This document shows positions 4,938 to 6,180 of a DNA stretch of 6,180 nt, one piece after another. Both the position numbers and the translations under genes were made by a program. The stretch lies in the NCBI GenBank assembly GCA_000496215.1, contig KI543219.1, positions 214,350-220,529 of the forward strand. The letters run 5' to 3'. The notes beneath the pieces are model-generated. The model had not been told where the DNA came from, searched no databases, and saw only the letters and a list, made by a program, of their open reading frames with translations. Within the stretch, counting starts at the first letter, position 1. Each line of letters opens with the position of its first letter. Source of the DNA: an uncultured archaeon A07HN63. GTDB lineage: Archaea > Halobacteriota > Halobacteria > Halobacteriales > Haloferacaceae.

Positions 4938-6180
4938 ATCCACGATTCACGACAGCATCGACAGCGCGGCAACCACGGTCGGCTCCGTCTGGCCGATCCA
5001 CTCGTTCGTGACGGCCAACCCGCTCTCGGGGTTCGAAGACCAGCCGTTCGCGGACGCGGTCGAGGAAGCAACCGACCTGCTGGGTGGCCGCGGCTACCCC
5101 TGCGCGGACACCTTCCGGACGGCACTCGAACGCGGTCAGATCGACCGAGATATCCTCGTATCGGAGCTCGACGAGCGGGGCTACGAAGCCGACCCCGAGA
5201 CGCTGCTCGACCGCATTGCCGAGGCCGACCCCACCGACGGCGACACCGTCGACAGCGACGAGGAGAGCGACGCCGACCGCGTCGATGCCGTCCTGACGAA
5301 GTGGCTGGCGGCCTTCCTCGACGAGGGACGCGCCCACTGGCCGATGCCAAACCGCGAGGAGGGATTCTACGGCGCGTTCCGCGCGCTGGCCGACCACGAC
5401 GGCGAGATTCCCAAGCCGCGGCGTCGTCGCCGATCTGCCGGAATCGCCGACCGTGACCATCGAGGCCGTCGTCGACGACTATCCGGCAGCCCAGTGGGAC
5501 GCGATCTTCGAGGAGCAGCTGGCCGCCCTGCCGGGCTGGACGGGTTTCATCAAGCAGCGTGCCGACGCCGACGGCGAATGGCAGTCCGAGTACCCGATCA
5601 CGGTCGAGGGCTACCTCGCGGTCAGACTGGCACTGCTGGACGCCTTTGGCGTCGATATCGCCCCGTCGGCGGACGACGACAGCAGAGAGCCGGAGCCGGC
5701 CGACGAACTCGCCGAGGGGTTCCTGAGCGCGTGGGAGGCGACCTACCGTGAGGAGCTGGTCAACACGGTCACACGCGAGAGCGAAAAACTGGCCGACAGC
5801 GAGGTGGCCGCCGAAGGTGAGGAGTCGAGTCGCCCGGACGCGCAGTTGACGTTCTGCATCGACACCCGCTCGGAGGTCATCCGCCGCCACATTGAGGCGA
5901 CCGGCGACTACGAGACCCACGGCTATGCGGGCTTCTTCGGCGTGCCAATCGAGTACAACGGCTACGAGTCGGAGGTCTCGGTCGAGGCCTGCCCGCCGAT
6001 TCTCGACCCACAGCACCGGGTTACCGAACAGCCGACCGACGATGAGACGAGAGCGACCCACGACCGCCTGTCGGGCGTCAGCGATGCTGCCCACGAGGTC
6101 ATCGAGACGCTGCAGGCCAACGCGGCGAGTGCCTACGGCTTCGTCGAGAGCAGCGGCAGCGGCTACGGGCTCGCGCTGGC
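4927..6180 (+). CDS. dabA: DabA (DUF2309/UPF0753), frameshifted, 3' end beyond window
   Basis: DabA is the soluble or membrane-associated partner of DabB. It is distantly related to beta-carbonic anhydrases, binds zinc, and is thought to hydrate CO2 to bicarbonate in one direction. The first 163 codons are family-like: WPIHSFVTANPLSGFEDQPF (residues 22-41) is the conserved N-terminal motif, followed by an acidic insert near 98-118. From about 5417 the family-like sequence continues in the next frame: LPESPTVTIEAVVDDYPAAQ, LPGWTGFIKQRA, then TFCIDTRSEVIRRHIE with the expected zinc ligands Cys310 and Asp312 (numbered as if one base were removed), then GYAGFFGVPIEYNGY and ACPPILDP. That frame is open to the window edge. 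The remaining zinc ligands (His, Cys) and the C-terminal half lie outside. Read without correction, translation stops at 5749-5751 after about 110 arginine-rich, non-family residues (274 in all), which would lack the zinc site. Whether the gene is a pseudogene or the sequence has an error is open. Confidence 0.88.
5410..5422 (+). other. dabA: Frame displacement site in dabA
   Basis: Upstream codons GGC GAG ATT CCC AAG are in the dabA start frame. Downstream codons GGC GTC GTC GCC GAT CTG CCG GAA are displaced by one base. Dropping one C from AAGCCGCGG (5416 or 5417) gives IPK-RGVVADLPE with no gap, the simplest repair. The site is GC-rich and followed by repeated CGTCGTCGCCG, a context prone to indels or miscalls. 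Exact position is uncertain by a few bases because both frames are open around it. Confidence 0.75.

Noticed and set aside
3918..4943. Long minus-strand and alternative plus-strand open frames within dabB
   Set aside because: They show highly biased Arg/Asp composition without domains. The DabB frame has conserved membrane-family motifs throughout.
5404..5425. Programmed ribosomal frameshifting in dabA
   Set aside because: The original frame stays open for over 300 bases after the junction, with no stop or rare codon at the shift point and no obvious stimulatory structure, unlike known programmed sites. An indel or sequencing error is simpler.
4922..6094. Long minus-strand open frame opposite dabA
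   Set aside because: Its product is rich in Arg, Gly and Ala with no recognisable domain. It is the expected antisense shadow of GC-rich coding DNA, and the plus strand has clear DabA sequence.
1..6180. tRNA or rRNA genes, CRISPR arrays, insertion sequences
   Set aside because: I saw no cloverleaf-like sequence, no regularly spaced repeats, no transposase sequence and no terminal inverted repeats flanking a coding region.

Overview
The window reads as chromosomal DNA of a halophilic archaeon (class Halobacteria). It is GC-rich with strong G/C preference at third codon positions. Its proteins are rich in Asp and Glu and contain acidic linkers. Several genes have an archaeal TATA-like box about 30 bases before the start codon with little or no leader. 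It encodes an archaeal TFB and a UPF0058-type small protein. The genus cannot be fixed from the sequence alone.

Layout, left to right: (1) An AT-rich upstream region (1-171) with a 10-bp direct repeat and a near-palindrome leads into an intact transcription initiation factor IIB gene (172-1164, +). (2) A small UPF0058-family gene (1296-1541, +) has its own TATA box. (3) An Lrp/AsnC-family regulator (1667-2131, +) converges, with a 26-bp gap, on (4) an amidohydrolase-superfamily metal-dependent hydrolase (2158-3174, -). (5) A 269-bp intergenic region (3175-3443) contains an AT-rich promoter core and two separate perfect inverted repeats (11-bp and 12-bp arms). (6) A two-gene operon follows: dabB, a NuoL-like proton-channel subunit (3444-4937, +), overlaps the start of dabA, a DUF2309/UPF0753 subunit related to beta-carbonic anhydrases (4927 to beyond the right edge, +). 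No gene-free stretch exceeds 300 bases.

DabA and DabB are known as partners in energy-coupled inorganic carbon (CO2/bicarbonate) accumulation. DabB is thought to pass cations that drive CO2 hydration at the zinc site of DabA. Their overlap here and the GGAGG ribosome binding site placed for dabA inside dabB fit co-expression in fixed ratio. The first four genes are housekeeping or regulatory and have no evident tie to the dab operon. The nearby Lrp-family protein is only a speculative candidate regulator.

The two main observations are these. First, dabA carries a one-base frame displacement near 5411-5420: the family-like sequence before it is in one frame and the family-like sequence after it, including the zinc-site motif, is in the next. 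This is either a real disruption or an assembly error. Second, the dabB upstream region has an unusually elaborate palindromic structure, including a GC-rich 12-bp stem ending 13 bases before the dabB start. That is uncommon in a lineage where leaderless mRNAs prevail. No wholly new multi-gene system is evident; the dab promoter and leader is the best candidate for undescribed regulation.
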